NCBI RefSeq assembly: GCF_008838325.1
Contig: NZ_CP042829.1
Coordinates: forward strand, 558,001 to 622,000
Reading direction: 5' to 3'
DNA length: 64,000 nt
Origin: Tepidiforma bonchosmolovskayae
GTDB lineage: Bacteria; Chloroflexota; Dehalococcoidia; Tepidiformales; Tepidiformaceae
Shown here: in pieces, positions 35,602 to 44,345 of the stretch
How the letters are laid out: every line of letters starts with the position of its first letter
Numbering within the stretch: the first letter of the stretch is position 1
Notes under the pieces: model-generated
Database searches by the model: none
What the model saw: the letters and a program-made list of their open reading frames with translations, nothing else
Told to the model about the DNA's origin: nothing
Program-made: the position numbers and the translations under genes

Positions 35602-35688
35602 GGGCCGACTCCGGAGGGCCGGGGCACGGGGGTGGAGGATGCCCCGGGGTGATTGGCCGGATTATAGCGCCGGCGGATAGGGGGCCGG

Positions 35689-36324
35689 TTAAGTCCCTTT
35701 CTGGCCTGCGGGCGCGAGGTCGGCCGGGAGGGGCTGACCAGGGGCGAGGAGGGCGCGGAGCACCAGTTCGGCGAGGCGGGCTTCGAGCCGGGCCGGGGTA
35801 AGCGGGGGGCAGGCGGCCATGACGACGAGCGGGTCGGCGGCGCCGGCGATGAAGAGGCGGGCCGCGGGGATATCGAGGTCGGCGCGGAAGCAGCCGCAGC
35901 GGATGCCGCGCTGGATGGCGGCGTCGAGGCGCGGGTCGGTGAGCCACGCGAGGACGCGGCCGCGCATGGTTTCGAAGGTAGGGGCGGCCATCATCTCCAT
36001 TGCGAGCGGTGCGGTGGTGGAGAAGGTGCGGAGGAGGGTGGCGATGTGGCGCCGGACCAGCTCGACCGGGTCGTCGATGGCGAAAACGGCCTCGAGCTCG
36101 GCGTCGGTTTCGTCGAGGACGGCGGCGGCAACGGCGGCGATGAGGTCGGACTTGGCGGGGAAGTTGCGGTAGATGGTGCCGACGCCGACGCCGGCGCGCT
36201 CGGCGAGGTGGCGCATTTCGACGGCGGTGCCGTGTTCGAGGAAGAGGCTGCGGGCGGCTTCGATGATGCGCTCGCGGTTGAGGCGGGCGTCGGCGCGTTC
36301 GGAGCGGGGTTCTGATGCTGCCAT
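35689..36324 (-). CDS. TetR-family transcriptional regulator
   Basis: A 211-residue regulator. The N-terminal HTH is RIIEAARSLFLEHGTAVEMRHLAERAGVGVGTIYRNFPAKSDL split over helices 1-4, the usual TetR layout; the C-terminal ligand domain is unassigned. The start MAASEP at 36324 is chosen; the frame extends upstream across the divergent promoter region. It is divergent from an MmpL/RND transporter gene, the common arrangement for a repressor of its own efflux pump. Candidate operators lie in the gap. Confidence 0.9.
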   Translation of the reverse strand: MAASEPRSERADARLNRERIIEAARSLFLEHGTAVEMRHLAERAGVGVGTIYRNFPAKSDLIAAVAAAVLDETDAELEAVFAIDDPVELVRRHIATLLRTFSTTAPLAMEMMAAPTFETMRGRVLAWLTDPRLDAAIQRGIRCGCFRADLDIPAARLFIAGAADPLVVMAACPPLTPARLEARLAELVLRALLAPGQPLPADLAPAGQKGT

Positions 36325-36354
36325 GTTCGATACCAACGATACATGATCCGGGTG

Positions 36355-36404
36355 TTGATCGGAACCGGAGTTCCGCTTCACACTGGATCCTGTCCCGCGG
36401 GACA
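36355..36404 (+). promoter_or_regulatory. RND transporter promoter with candidate TetR operators
   Basis: TTGATC (36355-36360) and CACACT (36379-36384) are 18 bases apart. The spacer holds GGAAC-CGGA-GTTCC (36361-36374) and the start region holds a perfect 14-bp palindrome TGTCCCGCGGGACA (36391-36404). On the other side two CGATAC copies nine bases apart (36329-36334, 36338-36343) flank the TetR start. The gap 36325-36434 contains nothing else obvious. Confidence 0.5.
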
Positions 36405-36434
36405 CCTGCGGGCACTGCAACAGGAGTTTGCGCG

Positions 36435-38645
36435 ATGGCACGACAGGAAGCACGTGACGTGACCGTGATGGAGCGTTGGGCGCGGTTCGTGCACCGCCGG
36501 AAGTGGCTGGTGCTGGCAGCATGGCTGGTGATTCTCGTCGCGGGCGCCGCGGCAGCGCGGGCCTTCGGGGGCGAGTTCCAGACCGAGTTCAGGCTGCCGG
36601 GGTCGGAATCGCAGCGGGCGAACGACCTGCTGAAGGAGCGGTTCCCGGCGCAGGCGGGCGGCGAGGCTGAGATCGTCTTCGAGGTGCCGACGGGCATCGA
36701 CGGTGCGCGGCCGCAGATCGAGGAGGTGCTGGCCCGCATCCAGGCTGAAATCCCGGACGTTGCGGCGATTGAATCGCCGTTCGAGCGGCCGGGCTACATT
36801 TCGCCGGACGGCACGATTGCGCGCGCGGTGGTGCGGTTCACGTTCGATGCGGACAAAGTGCCGCACGAGACGGCGATGCAGCTCATCCGGCTGACGGAGG
36901 AGGCTGCGCGGCCGGGCTTTACGGTGGAGCCGGGCGGCCGGGTCATCCAGTTCAACGAACAGGCGGAGTTCGGCTCGGAGATTTACGGGCTGATCGCCGC
37001 CGTGTTCATCCTGCTCATCGCCTTCGGTTCGGTGGTGGCGATGGGCGTGCCGATCGGGGCGGCGCTCTTCGGGCTCGGCACCGGGCTTGCGCTGATCACC
37101 ATCGCGGCCCGGTGGGTCGGCTTCCCGAGCTTCTCGTCGCAGTTTGCGGCGATGATCGGCATCGGCGTCGGGATTGACTACTCGCTGCTGGTCGTCACGC
37201 GGTTCCGGGAGGCGATCCATGCCGGGAAGCGGGTGGAGGACGCCGTGGTGGAGGCCGTCACGACATCGGGCCGGTCGGTGATGTTCGCGGGGGTCGTAGT
37301 CGCAATCGCGTTCCTCGGACTGTTCGTGATGGGCCTGCCGTTCGTGGCGACGCTGGCCACTGCGGGCGCGGTGGTGGTGCTGGTGGCGGTGGCGATTGCG
37401 CTGTCGCTGACGCCTGCGCTGCTGGCGGTGTTCGGCAGGCGGGTCGATTCGCTGCGGGTGCCGTTCTTCCACCAGTCGGAGGGGGTGGACCCGCGGAGCC
37501 CGTGGTACCGGCTGAGCCGGGCGATCCAGGCGCGGCCGTGGCCGTTTGCGCTGCTCGCGGGCGGGCTGCTGGTGGTGCTGGCGCTGCCGCTGCTCGATAT
37601 GCAGCTCGGATTCACCGACGCGGGCAACCGCTCGCCGAGTTCGCATTCGCGGAAGGCGTATGACCTGATCGCGAAGGGATTCGGGCCGGGCACGAACGGG
37701 CCGCTCCTGATTGTGGCGGATACGCGCAACGGGAACGGCGGCCTCGAGCGGGCGGTGGAGCTGCTTCGGGCGACGCCGGGCGTGGCGAACGTGACCCAGC
37801 CGCTGCTGAACCCGCAGGGCGATACGGCGGTGATCACGGTCATTCCGACAACGAAGCCGCAGGACCACGCGACGACGGAGCTGGTGCACCGGCTGCGGAA
37901 CGACGTACTGCAGCGGGCGGGGACGAACGGCGACCGGTTCTACGTGACCGGAGTGACGGCCGGGCAGATCGACGCGAGCGACCGAATTTCGCAGCGGATG
38001 CCGTACCTGTTCATCGGCGTCATCGGGCTCAGCTTCATCCTGCTGACGGCGATGTTCCGGTCGGTGGTCGTGGCGCTGAAGGCGGCGATCATGAACCTGC
38101 TGTCGATCGGCGCGGCGTACGGCGTGGTAGTGGCGGTGTTCCAGTGGGGCTGGGGCGGCGAGCTGATCGGGGTCGGCACGGGCCCGGTGGAGGTGTTCCT
38201 GCCGATGATGATGTTCGCCATCCTGTTCGGGCTTTCGATGGACTATGAGGTGTTCCTGATCAGCCGGATCCGGGAGGAGTACCTGAAGACGGGCGATACC
38301 GGGCTGGCGGTCGCGAACGGGCTGACGGCAACGGCGCGGGTGATTACGGCGGCTGCCGCGATCATGGTGACGGTCTTCCTTGCGTTCGTGCTGGGGCCGG
38401 AACGGGTGATCAAGGAGTTCGGCATCGGGCTGGCGACGGCGATTCTCGTGGACGCCACGATCGTGCGCATCCTGCTGGTGCCTTCGACGATGGAGCTGCT
38501 GGGACGGTGGAACTGGTGGATGCCGCGGTGGCTCGACCGGATCCTCCCGAACCTGCATGTGGAAGGGCCGCCGGCATCCGAGGGGGAACCCGCCGGGGCC
38601 GCGGGCAGCCGACCGCTGACGGCCGGAGCCGGCCAAACCGGGTAG
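36435..38645 (+). CDS. MMPL/RND-family transporter
   Basis: A 736-residue membrane protein of the MmpL type. One N-terminal helix (WLVLAAWLVILVAGAAAAR) is followed by an extracytoplasmic domain, five helices including the GIGVGIDYSLLVVTRFRE signature, a second periplasm-facing domain and a second five-helix set with FGLSMDYEVFLISRIREEY. The Asp-Tyr pairs in both signatures are the proton-relay residues of the family. Such proteins export lipids or drugs. The ATG at 36435 has AGGAG eight bases upstream. Its TAG stop overlaps the TAGACT -10 of the next gene. Confidence 0.92.
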   Translation: MARQEARDVTVMERWARFVHRRKWLVLAAWLVILVAGAAAARAFGGEFQTEFRLPGSESQRANDLLKERFPAQAGGEAEIVFEVPTGIDGARPQIEEVLARIQAEIPDVAAIESPFERPGYISPDGTIARAVVRFTFDADKVPHETAMQLIRLTEEAARPGFTVEPGGRVIQFNEQAEFGSEIYGLIAAVFILLIAFGSVVAMGVPIGAALFGLGTGLALITIAARWVGFPSFSSQFAAMIGIGVGIDYSLLVVTRFREAIHAGKRVEDAVVEAVTTSGRSVMFAGVVVAIAFLGLFVMGLPFVATLATAGAVVVLVAVAIALSLTPALLAVFGRRVDSLRVPFFHQSEGVDPRSPWYRLSRAIQARPWPFALLAGGLLVVLALPLLDMQLGFTDAGNRSPSSHSRKAYDLIAKGFGPGTNGPLLIVADTRNGNGGLERAVELLRATPGVANVTQPLLNPQGDTAVITVIPTTKPQDHATTELVHRLRNDVLQRAGTNGDRFYVTGVTAGQIDASDRISQRMPYLFIGVIGLSFILLTAMFRSVVVALKAAIMNLLSIGAAYGVVVAVFQWGWGGELIGVGTGPVEVFLPMMMFAILFGLSMDYEVFLISRIREEYLKTGDTGLAVANGLTATARVITAAAAIMVTVFLAFVLGPERVIKEFGIGLATAILVDATIVRILLVPSTMELLGRWNWWMPRWLDRILPNLHVEGPPASEGEPAGAAGSRPLTAGAGQTG

Positions 38646-38655
38646 ACTGCCAGGT

Positions 38656-39837
38656 ATGACGGCGGACTGGGTCGAACGGGCGCGCGTGCTTGCGGAGCGA
38701 TTCGCGGAACGCGCGCCCGTGCACGACCGGGAAGGTTCGTTCCCGTTTGAGAACTTTGCTGAGCTGCGGGAGGCCGGGTTCTACGGGCTGACGGTTCCGC
38801 GACGGTACGGCGGGGTAGAGGCGCCGCTGGCGGTCTACCTGGGGGTGCTGGAGGCGCTGGCGCGGGCGGACGGTTCAACGGCGCTGGCGTTCATGATGCA
38901 CCTGAAGACGTTCGGGCAGGAGCGGGAGGCGCCGAGCTACCCGGAGCGGTGGTTCGCGCACCTGTGCGAAGGGGCGGTGCAGCGAGGGGAGCTGGTGAAC
39001 ACGGTCGCGACGGAGGAGGGGCTGGGGAGCCCATCGGGCGGCGGCATCCCGGATACGGTGGCGCGGCGGGAAGGGGACTGCTGGGTGCTGGAGGGGCGGA
39101 AAACGTTTACGACGCTGGCGCCGGTGCTGCACCACTTCATCGTGCTGGCACGAATTGAGGACGGGCGCAGCGGCGAGCGGCCCCGGATCGGCAACTTCCT
39201 CGTCTGCCGGGGCGAGCCGGGGCTGCGCATCGTGGAGACGTGGGATGCGCTGGGGATGCGGTCGACAGGGAGCCACGACGTGGTGCTGGAGGGAGTGCGG
39301 CTCCCGGCGGACCGGCTGCTGAACGAACGGGAGGCGGGCTCGCCCGACCCGCGGGCCGGGGCGGGCATGGCGTGGTTCGCGCTGGGGCTGTGCGCGGTGA
39401 CGATCGGGGTGGCCTCGGCGGCGCGGGACTACTGCGTGGCGTTCGCGCGGGAGCGGACACCGAGCGGGCTGCGGCCGATCCGGGAGCTGCCGGGCGTGCG
39501 GAGCAAGGTGGCGCGGATCGACCTGCTGCTCCAGCGAAGCCGCGCGCTGATGACCGACGCGGAACGGGCCTGGACGGCGAAGACGGCCGAAGGGATGCCG
39601 CCCATCGACCGGGTTGCGGTGGCCAAGGTGGAGACGCTGAACGCGTGCATCGAGGCAGTCGAGCTGGCGATGCGGGTGGTCGGCGGGGTCAGCCTGCAGC
39701 GGTCGCGGCCGCTGGAGCGGTACTTCCGGGATGTGCGGGCGCCGCTGCACAATCCGCCGCTGGAGGACCGGGCGCTGGAGCAGCTGGCACGGCGGGCGCT
39801 GGACGACGCGTTCGAGCCGCCGCGGGCTGCGGAGTAG
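38656..39837 (+). CDS. acyl-CoA dehydrogenase-like flavoprotein
   Basis: A 393-residue ACAD-fold protein: VPRRYGGVEAPLAVYLGVLEAL, ATEEGLGSPSGGGIPDTVARRE, KTFTTLAPVLHHFIVLAR, and the C-terminal VGGVSLQRSRPLERYFRDVRAPLHNPP. The last block resembles the DszC/SfnB-type group, which are monooxygenases or dehydrogenases; the usual catalytic Glu of straight-chain ACADs is not obvious, so the reaction is open. TAGACT ends seven bases before the ATG with no Shine-Dalgarno, and overlaps the stop of the RND gene. Substrate unknown. Confidence 0.85.
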   Translation: MTADWVERARVLAERFAERAPVHDREGSFPFENFAELREAGFYGLTVPRRYGGVEAPLAVYLGVLEALARADGSTALAFMMHLKTFGQEREAPSYPERWFAHLCEGAVQRGELVNTVATEEGLGSPSGGGIPDTVARREGDCWVLEGRKTFTTLAPVLHHFIVLARIEDGRSGERPRIGNFLVCRGEPGLRIVETWDALGMRSTGSHDVVLEGVRLPADRLLNEREAGSPDPRAGAGMAWFALGLCAVTIGVASAARDYCVAFARERTPSGLRPIRELPGVRSKVARIDLLLQRSRALMTDAERAWTAKTAEGMPPIDRVAVAKVETLNACIEAVELAMRVVGGVSLQRSRPLERYFRDVRAPLHNPPLEDRALEQLARRALDDAFEPPRAAE

Positions 39838-39854
39838 GGCGCCGGGAGCGGGCG

Positions 39855-41288
39855 TCAGGTCCCGGGGACCTTGAAATCGCGGCCGATGGTAACGACGACG
39901 TCGGGCAGGGCGGTGTCGGTGGAGGGGACGACGATGATTTCGGAAGGGGAGATGCCGAGCCACTTTGCGATGTCCTCGGCGAGGACGCGCCGGTCGACGT
40001 GGTAGAGCGTGATGGTGGTATGGGGCTGCTGGGGGGCATCGGGGCCGTAGTAGACGGTAGGGAGGCCCTTGACGTAGGCGAGGTAGCGGCCAAGCGCGGC
40101 GGCGCGGGCGGCACCCTCGGGGCCGTAGCCATTCTGGATTTCGACGTTGCTTTCGCTATAGGCAGCCTTGGTGAAGACCTGGCTGAGCCAGTACTGGACG
40201 TTTTCGGGGTTCCAGGCGAGGACGGCGGCGCCGCCGGCCGTGGTGAAGCCGGTGACGGTCGGGACGTCGTTCACCGGGTCGCCGAGGGAGTAGGTTTTGA
40301 GGCGGCCGTTGGTGGAGCGGAGGAGGTCGAGGTAGCCGGGGAACTTTGCGTAGGGGATATCGGTTTTGACGGTCGAGGCGTAGGCGTTCCAGAGGCCGGC
40401 GGGGTCGCGCAGGATATCGAGCTGGAAGGCCTTGTTGAGGGCAGCCTGGAGGACGAGCTGCTGGCGCTTGACGCGCTTCAGGTCGGAGTCGTATTCGCGG
40501 TGGCGGCCGAAGGCGACGGCGTGGTAGCCGTCGAGGTGGTTGAGGCCGGGCGGGAATTCGACCCAGACGCCATGAATATCGTCGTTGCTGTAAAACCAGG
40601 CGGGGACAGCGAGGTCGGGCGGGATATCGACGTCGACACCGCCGAGAGCATCGACGAGGAGTTCGACGCCTTCGAAGTCGAGAATGACGTAGTGGTCGAT
40701 TTCGATGCCGAAGTTGAGTTTGAGGTCGGCTTTCAGCTCTTCGACGCCGCCGCGGATGGTGCCGGTGGCGCGGACGCCATCGCCGAAGGACTGGTTGATG
40801 CGGCGCTGGCTCTCGGGGGCTTTCGGGTTGGCGACGTCGATCCAGAGGTCGCGGGGGAAGCTGAGGACGGCGGACGTTTTTGCGACCGGGTCGATGGTGG
40901 CGACCATGATGGTGTCGGTGAGGTAGCCGCTGTTGGGGTTGTCTTCGAACTGGAAGCCGGGGCGCTTATCGACGCCGAGGACGAGGAGGTTGATGCGCTT
41001 GCGGAGGACGCTCTCCTTGCCGGGGTCGGTGATCGCGACGAGCGGTGTGTTGAGGCTGGCGAGCGGGCGGATGATGCCGAGTTCGGTGAGCGAGCGGCCG
41101 GGGAAGAGCGCGGGGGTGACGCGGGCGAGGAGGGCGAGGCTGGAATAGAAGGAGGCGAGCGCAAAGGTGAAGAGCGCCAGCACAAAGAGGAGGCGCTGGG
41201 AGGGGGAGAGGAGTGGGCGCGCCGCTCGAGTGGGCCGGGCGACGGCGCGCGCGGGCGGGTAGGGTGAGCGCTCGACGCGGCCTGTCAC
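39855..41288 (-). CDS. LytR-CpsA-Psr (LCP) family protein with LytR_C domain
   Basis: A 477-residue membrane protein. One helix near 35-60 (LFVLALFTFALASFYSSLALL) anchors it; the LCP core follows (INLLVLGVDKRPG, LTDTIMVATIDP, SFPRDLWIDV, then GRHREYDSDLKRVKRQQ), which transfers polyprenyl-linked glycans to the wall or other acceptors. The C-terminal 100 residues are a LytR_C domain (VEIQNGYGPEGAARAAALGRYL). The GTG at 41288 is chosen: TAGCTT ends seven bases upstream; a TTG three codons earlier would overlap that element. A Gram-positive-like or monoderm envelope would fit. Confidence 0.88.
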   Translation of the reverse strand: MTGRVERSPYPPARAVARPTRAARPLLSPSQRLLFVLALFTFALASFYSSLALLARVTPALFPGRSLTELGIIRPLASLNTPLVAITDPGKESVLRKRINLLVLGVDKRPGFQFEDNPNSGYLTDTIMVATIDPVAKTSAVLSFPRDLWIDVANPKAPESQRRINQSFGDGVRATGTIRGGVEELKADLKLNFGIEIDHYVILDFEGVELLVDALGGVDVDIPPDLAVPAWFYSNDDIHGVWVEFPPGLNHLDGYHAVAFGRHREYDSDLKRVKRQQLVLQAALNKAFQLDILRDPAGLWNAYASTVKTDIPYAKFPGYLDLLRSTNGRLKTYSLGDPVNDVPTVTGFTTAGGAAVLAWNPENVQYWLSQVFTKAAYSESNVEIQNGYGPEGAARAAALGRYLAYVKGLPTVYYGPDAPQQPHTTITLYHVDRRVLAEDIAKWLGISPSEIIVVPSTDTALPDVVVTIGRDFKVPGT

Positions 41289-41366
41289 GCTCTTCAAGCT
41301 ACGCGGGCGTTGCGGGGAGGGTCAATGCGCGGGTTTCCGGAGCCTTTGCCGCGCGGACGGGCGTTG

Positions 41367-41741
41367 TCAGCCCATGCCGAGCTCTTCGAGGCGGTCGTCG
41401 TCGATGCCGAAGTAGTGGCCGAGTTCGTGGAGGACGGTTTTGCGGACCTGTTCGCGAACCTCGTCTTCGGAATTGCAGATGGCCTCGATGTGCTCGTGGT
41501 AGATGGAGATCTTGTCGGGGGCGACGAGGTTGTAGTTCTCGCCGCGGTGGGTGAGGGGGATGCCGTGATAGAGGCCGAGGAGGAGGTCGTTGGGGCCGAT
41601 GCCGGCGAGCCTGCGGTCGCGGGCGGTTGGGCGCGGTTCGATGACGATATCGACGTTGTGGACGCGGGCGAGGAGTTCAGGCGGGAGGGAGGCGACGGCC
41701 TCGCGGACGAGGCGGCGGAAGGTTTTGCGGTCGACGCGCAT
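41367..41741 (-). CDS. minigluzincin-type metallopeptidase family protein
   Basis: A 124-residue single-domain zincin. The active site is HELGHYFGIDDDRLEELGM, the HExxHxxGxxD pattern of the small metallopeptidase family (PF06262 type). The N-terminal part MRVDRKTFRRLVREAVASLP and LGLYHGIPLTHR are also typical. No signal peptide is seen, so it is cytoplasmic; natural substrate unknown. The ATG at 41741 overlaps the stop of the upstream gene by one base (TGATG). Confidence 0.88.
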   Translation of the reverse strand: MRVDRKTFRRLVREAVASLPPELLARVHNVDIVIEPRPTARDRRLAGIGPNDLLLGLYHGIPLTHRGENYNLVAPDKISIYHEHIEAICNSEDEVREQVRKTVLHELGHYFGIDDDRLEELGMG

Positions 41742-42190
41742 CAGCGTGGCGAAGGGGAGGCGCTCCAGATGGTGCGGAAGGCGCGCCCGCCGAGGATGGC
41801 TTCGCGCTGGGCGGCGCGTTCGAGGTCGACGAGCCCGGCGAGGGCAGCGTCGGCGGATTCGACGGCCCCCGGGTGGCCGGAAGCGGAGAGGCGGCCGCGG
41901 ACGGCCTGCCATGCGGGGGTATCGGCGAGGGAGGCGACGAACCGCGGCCAGAAGACGGTGACGAGCTTGGGCGGGTCGCCGAGCCGGGGGCGGAGTTCGC
42001 GGAGATGGCGGTAGCGGGCCTCGATCGAGGGGAGGGGGTCGACGGCAGCGACGAGGGGCGGGTCGAGGGGCGTGGAGCGGAAGTCGAAGAGGAGGCGGCG
42101 GTGGACGGTCACGAAGCGGGCGATGACGATATCGTGCGACCGGAGGGTCGCGAGGATGTCATCGAGGTCAACGCTGAAGTCGTTGTCCAC
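41741..42190 (-). CDS. hypothetical protein, 149 aa
   Basis: I do not recognise this protein. It starts with an acidic segment (DNDFSVDLDDILATLRSHDI) and continues as a mixed alpha/beta protein with many prolines and arginines (RFVTVHRRLLFDFRSTPLDPP, YRHLRELRPRLGDPPKLVTVFWPRFV). No signal, membrane segment or metal motif is visible. The GTG at 42190 is chosen because TACAAT ends eight bases upstream. It is translationally coupled (TGATG) to the minigluzincin gene, so a substrate, inhibitor or partner role is worth testing. Confidence 0.65.
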   Translation of the reverse strand: MDNDFSVDLDDILATLRSHDIVIARFVTVHRRLLFDFRSTPLDPPLVAAVDPLPSIEARYRHLRELRPRLGDPPKLVTVFWPRFVASLADTPAWQAVRGRLSASGHPGAVESADAALAGLVDLERAAQREAILGGRAFRTIWSASPSPR

Positions 42191-42295
42191 GAGATGTGAT
42201 TGTAGGGGGCGCGGGAGGGGCTGGCGAGTGACGGTGGCGTGACAGGTTGCGTGGGCCGGGGCGGCGGACGGACGGGGGTGCCGACGATCGGGGTG

Positions 42296-42715
42296 ATGCT
42301 GGGACGATGGCGACGCTGGGGAACACGCCGGCGGGTGGCGCAGCTCATCCGCGACGGGGTCGGCGTTTCGGAGCGCACGTGGACGGTCGAGGGCCCCGGA
42401 GTGGGTGCGGACCTCGCCGGGCGGGTGGCGGCGTGGGCGCGGGAGGAGATGGCAACGATGCGGCGGCCGTTCGGGGTGGACCACGTGGCGCTGGCGCTGG
42501 CGTGCCGGGATGGCGCGGGGCGGGTATTTGCGAGCGCAAGCCTTGGGGTGGTGCGGCCGGGCGCGTTCTACGGCGGCGACGCGGAAGCGCGGCTGGCAGA
42601 GGCGCTCGAGGGCGCGCTGCGGCTCGCACCGGGCGGCAGGGCAGAGGTGCTGGTGGCGCTGGTGCGGCTGGGGGACCTTGCGTTTGAGCTGCAGGGCGCG
42701 CAGCAGGCGGCCTGA
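42296..42715 (+). CDS. hypothetical protein, 139 aa
   Basis: I do not recognise this protein. The N-terminal 20 residues are basic (MLGRWRRWGTRRRVAQLIRDG); the rest is an alpha/beta segment with AAWAREEMATMRRPFGVDHVALALACRDGAG and a C-terminal LVALVRLGDLAFELQG. No membrane segment is seen. The ATG at 42296 is one choice; an in-frame GTG at 42239 would add 19 Gly/Arg-rich residues. Neither has a good ribosome-binding site. Codon usage matches the genome, so it is probably real. Confidence 0.5.
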   Translation: MLGRWRRWGTRRRVAQLIRDGVGVSERTWTVEGPGVGADLAGRVAAWAREEMATMRRPFGVDHVALALACRDGAGRVFASASLGVVRPGAFYGGDAEARLAEALEGALRLAPGGRAEVLVALVRLGDLAFELQGAQQAA

Positions 42716-42754
42716 GCGGTTGCCGGTGACGCGGGAGGGGGTACACTCGCGCCT

Positions 42755-43093
42755 ATGACGAGTGTGGCGAACCCCGCGCGGGCGAAGGAACGGATCCAGC
42801 GGCAGATCGAGAAGATCGGGCGGCTGCGGGGGAGCGGGCCGAACCCGTTCGATTACGACCTCTGGGACGACCGCACGGTAGAGATCCTGACCGCGATTTA
42901 CGGCGAGGGTTCGCCCGAGCTGCGGCGGTACGAGGAGGCGGCGGGCAAGCGGGGCCGGCTGCCGGGCGTTCGCGGGCAGGCAGAGAACATGACGCTGAAC
43001 ATCCACGGGCCGTGGGGGATCCTCGCGCGGCTGGAGCGGGCGGAGCGGGTGCTGCAGGAGCTGGTGCGAGAGCTGGACGCGGCGGCAGGCTGA
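42755..43093 (+). CDS. hypothetical protein, 112 aa
   Basis: A 112-residue, mostly helical protein I cannot place. The N-terminus is a basic helix (ARAKERIQRQIEKIGRL), the middle has PNPFDYDLWDDRTVEILTAIYG, and the C-terminus is an amphipathic helix (LARLERAERVLQELVRELD). It has no cysteines and no membrane segment. TACACT ends seven bases before the ATG and there is no Shine-Dalgarno, so it looks like a leaderless gene. It is convergent with the DHFR-like gene. Confidence 0.65.
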   Translation: MTSVANPARAKERIQRQIEKIGRLRGSGPNPFDYDLWDDRTVEILTAIYGEGSPELRRYEEAAGKRGRLPGVRGQAENMTLNIHGPWGILARLERAERVLQELVRELDAAAG

Positions 43094-43121
43094 GGCACGG
43101 GCCTCCGGCAGCGGGGGAGCG

Positions 43122-43676
43122 CTAGGCGCGTTCGACGGTGTAGCGGAGCTGGACGAACCCGGCGGAGTGTTCGCGCACGCCGGCGAGGCGGAGCGGGGGC
43201 GATGCGATGCGGCGGGGGAGGAGCGGCGCGCCCGCACCGAGGGTGACGGGGGCGACATCGGCGACGATTTCATCGAGCAGGCCGGCATCCCAGAACTGGC
43301 CGACGAGGTCGCCGCCGCCGACGAGCCAGATGTCGCGGCCGCCGGCTGCGCGTGCCATTTCGGCGTGAACCGGGCGGACGTCGCCCTGGACGAAGCGGAT
43401 ATCGGCGCCGGCGGGGGCCGGCCAGGCGCGGTGGGAGAAGACCCAGGCGGGCTGGTCGTAGGGCCACGGTTTGGGGTCGCCGCCGGGCGGCAGGAGCTCG
43501 TGGTTGAGCAGCCAGCTGCAGGTGGTGGCGCCCATGGCGAGGGCGCCGATGCGGTCGATGAAGGCAGCCCAGTCAGGCGGCTCAGCCAGATTGAACTGAA
43601 AGAGCCAATCGAGCGCGTTGTCCGCGTCGGCGATGAAGCCGTCGAGGCTGGCGGCTGTGTAGTAGATGGTTGTCAC
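43122..43676 (-). CDS. dihydrofolate reductase / RibD C-terminal-like protein
   Basis: A 184-residue NAD(P)H-dependent reductase of the RibD_C/DHFR superfamily: YYTAASLDGFIADADNALDWL at the N-terminus, GATTCSWLL, then DIWLVGGGDLVGQFWDAGLLDEI, the family signature. Stand-alone proteins of this kind are often called dihydrofolate reductase family protein without proof of activity. The GTG at 43676 opens at the family N-terminus. It lies 33 bases downstream of rimI on the same strand and is probably cotranscribed. Confidence 0.85.
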   Translation of the reverse strand: MTTIYYTAASLDGFIADADNALDWLFQFNLAEPPDWAAFIDRIGALAMGATTCSWLLNHELLPPGGDPKPWPYDQPAWVFSHRAWPAPAGADIRFVQGDVRPVHAEMARAAGGRDIWLVGGGDLVGQFWDAGLLDEIVADVAPVTLGAGAPLLPRRIASPPLRLAGVREHSAGFVQLRYTVERA

Positions 43677-43708
43677 AGGGCGGGGCTCCCGGGGGCGTAC
43701 TGGCGGCG

Positions 43709-44275
43709 TCAGGCGGTGCGGACGGCCTCGAGGTGGCGAGCGATGTAGCCCCCGGGGAACCGTTCGGCCAGTTCGGCGCGGAGGCGTTCGAGGCGCTGCT
43801 GATAGGCGGGCGAGGCGAGCGCCTCGGTGGTCATGATGATGGCGTCTTCGCGGTTGTCGGCGTAATAGCGCTTGCGGACCCCGACTTCGTAGAAGCCGTA
43901 GCGGCGGTAGAGCGCGCGGGCGGCTTCGTTCGAGACGCGGACTTCGAGCGTGACGGAGTCCATGCCGGCGGCGTGGGCGAGTTCGATGAGTCCGTGGAGG
44001 ACGAGGCGGCCGTAGCCGCGGCGCCGGGCCTCCGGAATGACGGCGACGGTGACGATGTGGGCCTGGTCGACCATCAGCCAGAGGCCGCCGAAAGCGACGA
44101 TGGGGGACGGTGCGGCGGAGTCCTCGCGGACGACGAGGTAGCGGGCCATGGCGTTCGCGGTGAGCTCGCGCTCGAAGGCGGTGGCGGGCCAGCCGGCGGT
44201 GTAGGCCTCCCGTTCGACGGCGATGACCTCGGGGATGTCGTCCGTCAGCATCGGGGCGAGCAGGGGCACGGGCAT
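43709..44275 (-). CDS. rimI: ribosomal protein S18 alanine N-acetyltransferase-like GNAT
   Basis: A 188-residue GNAT acetyltransferase. The acetyl-CoA motif is VIPEARRRGYGRLVL, followed by VRVSNEAARALYRRYGFYEVGVRKRYYADNREDAIIM, the RimI-type end. RimI acetylates the N-terminus of ribosomal protein S18. It is often linked to tsaB, which here is 33 kb away. The ATG at 44275 is preferred: TACGAT ends six bases upstream. About 25 residues follow the normal C-terminus. Divergent from the PilZ gene. Confidence 0.85.
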   Translation of the reverse strand: MPVPLLAPMLTDDIPEVIAVEREAYTAGWPATAFERELTANAMARYLVVREDSAAPSPIVAFGGLWLMVDQAHIVTVAVIPEARRRGYGRLVLHGLIELAHAAGMDSVTLEVRVSNEAARALYRRYGFYEVGVRKRYYADNREDAIIMTTEALASPAYQQRLERLRAELAERFPGGYIARHLEAVRTA

Positions 44276-44345
44276 GGGGAGATCGTACCCGAGGCGGAGC
44301 ATCGCAGTGTGGAAGGGGTGAATCGTTGCCGATAACCGGTATGAG

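Noticed and set aside
38622-38635. GGCCGG-AG-CCGGCC upstream of the acyl-CoA dehydrogenase at 38656 as an operator
   Set aside because: It is inside the RND coding end and such GC palindromes are frequent at this base composition.
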